Shown piece by piece: positions 59,469 through 64,000 of a stretch of DNA of 64,000 nt; positions within the stretch are counted from its first letter, which is position 1; the number at the start of each line of letters is the position of its first letter. Under the pieces are notes generated by a model. That model ran no database searches. It was not told the DNA's origin and was given only the letters and a program-made list of their open reading frames with translations. Where the stretch lies: contig NC_077224.1 of NCBI RefSeq assembly GCF_024763615.1, forward strand, positions 18,073,078-18,137,077, read 5' to 3'. Position numbers and translations under genes: made by a program. This DNA is from Phlebotomus papatasi (lineage: Eukaryota > Arthropoda > Insecta > Diptera > Psychodidae).

Positions 59469-62400
59469 TTAGTGGACGATGGTGTCCTCAGACATTGGGG
59501 TGCGACTGCGTCCGGGCTTGAGATCACACGATGACATGGGGGTGGGACTGGACATGTGGGTGGATGGTGTGGAACGTGAAGAGGTGGCAGGTGGTGTGAC
59601 TTCTGGGGATTCTGATTCACGAATTTCTGCCACGCGTGACAAATCTCTGTTGACTGTTTTAGAGCTCAAAACACGTGGACATCGTGCTGCCCAGGATTTC
59701 CGTTGACCAGTCAGGGATTGTTCTTGAAGGCAACGAAAAGCCTTCGAAGGAACGATGTCGTAGCTATAGCGCTGGTCGTCGGTATCATTCCAGGAATCAT
59801 AATAATCGGAATAGGTGTACTCTTGAGGTGTTAGAGCCGGAGTTGAGTCCACTGTTGTGTCTTCTTGTGACGAACCCATCACACTGTCCAAGTCCACATC
59901 TTCCAGCAAGACCCTCTTGGCAGCAGCATGTAGCTTCTCAATAGGAACATTTCTTAACATCCGCCCGCGCTTTTGCATCAACAAACTCTGCACCAACTCA
60001 CTAACTAGCTTCTCATTGACTCCACTCGAAGTGGGTGATGTTGATGATACAGATGATGACATACTCTCCTGATCAGTGCTTGAACTCTTCTCTAGTGGCA
60101 GTGAAAGTCTCTTTCGACGCTCTTCCATAGTTTCTGCTTCAAATGCTGCGTTTGGATTATTTCTACGTGTAATAGATACATTGTGAACTATCTTCTTGGG
60201 CTTGTAGGCTTTAGGGTTACTTGGTTGTTGTTCTTGAACTTCTGCCTTCTCCTCTCCTTCACACTCCTCCTGAAGGAGCTTGAAGAGACGAGAGTGAGTC
60301 GCAGCCCTCTGGTAACGACTCATCTTTCTCAGTTCGGGGAAGTTTTCAGATTCTGTGTCAGAGATTGGACGACTTATATCGGACGTGACACCAGAATCTT
60401 CATCATCAGCAGACTCTTCAATAGAAGAGCGATAGATAGAATTACCTAATCGTCTAATATCACGAATTTGGGGAGGTCTGGTTGGAGGATTGGATGTTAC
60501 ATTTTCAAACACAGCGATCCGATCCTTAACTGATATCTTTGCTTCCTCTTCGTCTGGGCCTTTGTCAGTTTCTAGGCCTGGCAGTGGTGTTGTCGGAATC
60601 ACCGGAATTATTTCCGGTAGTTTAGGTTCTTCTTCTTTTGGTTCTTCCTTGGATTGTTCTTCTTCTTCGTCCTCTTCTTCTGTCTCTTCCTCTTCTTCCT
60701 CCTCCTCTTCTTCATCTTCATATTCCTCATCTTCCTCGTCATTTTCAACTTTCTCTTCATTAGCCTTTGATATGCTCATTACATCACGGTATTTTACAAA
60801 TTCTGGAGTATCTTCTTTGATATAAGAAAGATATCCAACCTGCGGCTCCTCTGGTTTTAACATCTCAATCGGGAACCATTGAGGATTTATAAAGTTGTGA
60901 TGTATTATAATTTCCTTAACATAAGTAACCTTTCGAATTATTTCTTCCTCTGTGTCTGAATCATCTTCTGTTTCGTATTCTGTCTCCTCTTCTGAAGATT
61001 CATCTTCTTCCTCGTTGTTCTTCAATTCCACCTTGTTTTCTTTTTTTGTTGCTGTAGGCTCCTCTTTCTTTGATTTCTCTTCGCATTCTGTTTCGGTCAC
61101 CTCTTCATATTCGTATTCTGTGCTTTCTTCAGATCCGCTTTCAATTGTTTCAAGGGGAGATTTTTCTTTTGCTTGCACTTCAATCATAATTTCATCATCA
61201 CTTTCTGTAACATATTCGTACTCTGTTTCTTCTTCTTCTAGTACCCCATTTACTTTGTCGGTATCATTGGTAGGTTTGTCTACTGAGATATCATTGCAAG
61301 TACCAGATTTTTGAGTTTCGCCGAAAAATTTGTCTCTCTTCATTGGAAGGGAGACACTCACGGAAACTTCCGAATCAGATTCATCAAATTCAAATCCTGA
61401 AGAATTTCTTCGTTCCATTGAAGGGGTTTTGCTGAGACCACTTCGATCGATAGAACTGGCTCTCGATGGTATACTGACGGTAACACTAATGTCTGCATCT
61501 GAAGAATTTCTCGTTGTCTCGCTGTTGCCAACTTGAACCGTTGTAATTTCTTCGTCATTGGATGAACGGCTGTAGGACAGCTTCAGAGGAAGTCTAACAG
61601 TGACCATGTTTTCTTTCTGTTCTTCTTGATGTGGTTCCTCTTCTTCACAGGCTATTGTTGCATCTGAATCGCTGAACGTAGACCCAGTTTCCGTATCGTC
61701 ATAACTTCTGCGTTTACTTCGTTCACTTTCTTCGTATATGACGCTTAATTGATGAGGAATAATCTCATCATTAACTTCAGCTTCTGGTAGTTCTTCGTGA
61801 TCGATTTCTTCAGCTTCTTCAGTTTCGTCCTCAGAATCGGAGTCTTCGGCATAAACATTGATATCTGTTACGGATTTGATAGCTTGAAGACCGGATTTGG
61901 AAGGACTCTGAGGAATTGGTGAACATTTGTCTGTTTCGGAAGAGGAAGATGAAGAGTCCGAATCATCTGAATCTTCATTTGTCATCTTCTCGTCGTCTCC
62001 AGAGTATCTCTTGTCGCTTCCACTAAGATTCTTCTTCACATCTTCACTCCAGCTGTTCTCAAGTTGTTCTTCTGGGGTTGGAGTGACAACAATGCTGGGA
62101 GTTCGTCGTAGTGAAGGTGTCTTCCGGGATTGCTTCATTTCTTCATCTGGATGAGAGATTGGTACAAATGGTGGCCCATAGTAGGGCGGGTATCCGTAGT
62201 AAGGATAGTATCCAAAGTTGGGATTGTATCCTTGTGGCCCGTAAAACCCACCCCAGTAAGCTCCACCATCTGGAGGAACGGTCATAGGCGATGGGGGATG
62301 AGGATAGTACTGCCAATGGGGATCATAGTAGTAGGGATAAGGTGGTGGATAGGGTAAGGGAGAATAGTTAGGATCGTCAATGTCTGAGGTATCAGTGCCT

Positions 62401-63948
62401 TCGGCTACAAAAGAATGACAACGAATCCATGATGATTATGCAATCATAACTTAAATAAACAAAAAAAATAATATGAAGATGAGGCAGGTAAGATACCAAG
62501 AGAAGCTGCAACTATTGATCATTCAAATTGCTCTCCTCGAGGTCCTTTCTGCCAAATTAGCATAGTGTTTTGGCGGGGACAAAAAAAAATGTGAGTGTTA
62601 TCACAAAACAGTGACTTCTATTCTCTTTCTCTAAAGCACTCGTTGGATTTCTTTTTTCTTCAACACAAGCTTAATGCTAAATTGATCTCGTAAACTCCGA
62701 GTCTATCGAAACTATCGAGTTAGTGGTTTTTGCTTTCAACGATCTCGTCAACCGATAACCAAATGTTGCTGAAATGCTTCCAAGGACGTGATTAAAAGTG
62801 GAAAGAATGAATATTTTTTTTTGTCACAAATCAAACATTTTCATTCCATTAGGTTCTCAAGAAGAGTGAATCATTTACTGAGGAAGATGTTGTAAGTTTA
62901 GGCTGGATTTCTAGTTTGCGAATGTCCCAATATGATTTGAAATATGCATTCCTCAGCAAATAAAACACTTCAAAATTGAGAATAAATGTAAACCTCAACC
63001 TCTTAACACCTATTTTAATATTTAGTACAGAAAAAAACTGAAACATTGTCAAGAGTGCTGATAGCAATCAACAGCCTACAATTCATATAAACAGTTCCAC
63101 GGTAACTCTAATGAAAAACCAACTTCCTCATCAAATTCAAAAAAAGGAAAACTATTTACAGAGATAGTGAGAACCCATGTGATCTCAATTGCCAATTTTT
63201 CCCCCATTTTCAATTTAAACTTTTTGCCCATTTTGTGTGAGTTTTGTGTGTTACGTAGGAGTTTTTAGTAATTGGGACTTGCAAAAGACTTACCGGCATT
63301 TTCAGGGGTTGTCATGGCCTGAAGCATCTTGAAGGATCGGCTTGGGATGGCACTTCCAGTGTAGATTTTCGGTTCTGGTACGTGTTGTTCACTTGGATGG
63401 ACGTACACTTGATTTTCTCCTGAAAACAAGCATAAAGTTTTTTGGTATTTCAAAAATTCTGTTTCGTAGTAGCTTTGCTTGAGGAAGCAAAGCTGCAACG
63501 GAAGCAAAGGTGCAACGGAATCAACCTACCTTCATTGGGTTGAAAGACAGCTCTTTGTTGGGCAAATCGTGGATTTGCTCGATGGATAGCAGCTGAAAAG
63601 ACAAAATAAGCCCATTAGGAATCCGTTGCAGTACAGAAAAACGGTCAAAACCTCTCGATCCAAAAGAAACGAAACTACAATGAAATGGAAGTACCATGCA
63701 CAATAGGCGGATCAAAGATTCGAAACAAGATGCTGAGAAATGAAGAGAGACAGAGAGAAAATGAACCATCACCAAAAGCGCATACCCTGATTATCATAAG
63801 CTTGCCCTCCATCAGTCATATTTTGAAGCAATTTAAATGCTTTTGATGGTATCGCTGCACCGCGATATCTAGGATCTTCTTCGCTATGAAGATATGTTTC
63901 TTGATCCACTAATATTCCGCCAGAACCAATATAAGTTAACGTCAGAAT
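59469..63948 (-). CDS. Large acidic scaffold-like protein, 3' part (5' end beyond window)
   Basis: Exons, transcript order: about 63908 (or up to 63948)-63786, 63592-63530, 63419-63294, 62404-59469; the joins keep one frame, giving more than 1050 residues. I do not recognise the gene with certainty. Two short repeats of the form AIPS-(K/R)-x-F-K-x-LQ-x-MT occur in the 63786-63908 and 63294-63419 exons, separated by RFAQQRAVFQPNE. The last exon starts with a Pro/Tyr-rich stretch (many YP, PYYG), then Ser/Asp/Glu-rich disordered sequence with long Glu runs (about 60630-60760), a more conserved-looking block (SGVTSDISRPISD, RAATHSRLFKLLQEE) and a basic helix near KLHAAAKRVLLEDVDLDSV. The short repeats remind me of linkers in insect Zasp/synaptopodin-2-like Z-disc proteins, so an actin or muscle scaffold is my inference. 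The 5' edge of the first exon is unresolved. Confidence 0.8.
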
Positions 63949-63968
63949 TTATCAAGTTAAATTAGTTT

Positions 63969-63985
63969 GTTGTTGTTGTTGTTGT
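63969..63985. repeat. (TTG)n microsatellite
   Basis: About six TTG/TGT units at the right edge of the window, within an intron or upstream of the first visible exon of gene 5. Confidence 0.7.
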
Positions 63986-64000
63986 CATAAAAGTTATTGG

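Noticed and set aside
60490..61314. Ser-rich plus-strand open frames opposite gene 5
   Set aside because: Poly-Ser is simply the complement of the Glu-rich GAA/GAG codons of the minus-strand gene.

Overview
This is a window of nuclear insect DNA, most likely from a dipteran and perhaps a nematoceran fly such as a sand fly; the species-level guess is weak. The grounds are AT-rich non-coding DNA, short GT-AG introns of 57-96 nt mixed with a few 3-7 kb introns, animal-specific housekeeping proteins, and heavy loading with short inverted-repeat DNA transposons (MITEs) and intronic satellites. I saw no rRNA, tRNA, CRISPR array or bacterial features.

Five protein-coding genes can be built from the sequence, and each exon join restores the reading frame. 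(1) 1724-6967 (+): Rabaptin-5-like endosomal coiled-coil protein with a C-terminal FYVE-type zinc finger, 7 exons, 636 aa. (2) 19265-11887 (-): Exportin-6, the nuclear exporter of actin, about 1031 aa, with a 4.2 kb intron that carries a ~172-bp satellite. (3) 33060-24758 (-): USP30, the outer-mitochondrial-membrane deubiquitinase, 3 exons, 513 aa. (4) 36642-51695 (+): CAND1, the cullin exchange factor, 6 exons, 1230 aa. (5) From beyond the right edge to 59469 (-): the 3' part of a large acidic, disordered, probably cytoskeletal or muscle scaffold protein whose name I cannot fix.

Layout: Rabaptin-5 and Exportin-6 are convergent, and a decayed LINE (about 8455-10608) and GATC-rich repeats lie between them. 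Exportin-6 and USP30 are in tandem on the minus strand; the 5.4 kb between them is a stack of nested MITEs. USP30 and CAND1 are divergent, 3.6 kb apart, again filled with MITEs. CAND1 and gene 5 are convergent, and a 2.3 kb TGATCA-rich satellite sits just downstream of gene 5. The genes are unrelated housekeeping functions and do not form a pathway cluster.

The notable material is the repeat architecture: a three-level nest of DNA elements, two higher-order satellite arrays, a 593-bp apparently identical duplication inside a CAND1 intron made of GGAATTTTCC/CCATGG-like sequence, and a GATC-rich repeat family at several gene ends. I did not find a convincing new multi-gene system. All homology calls are from memory of the protein families, without database searches.
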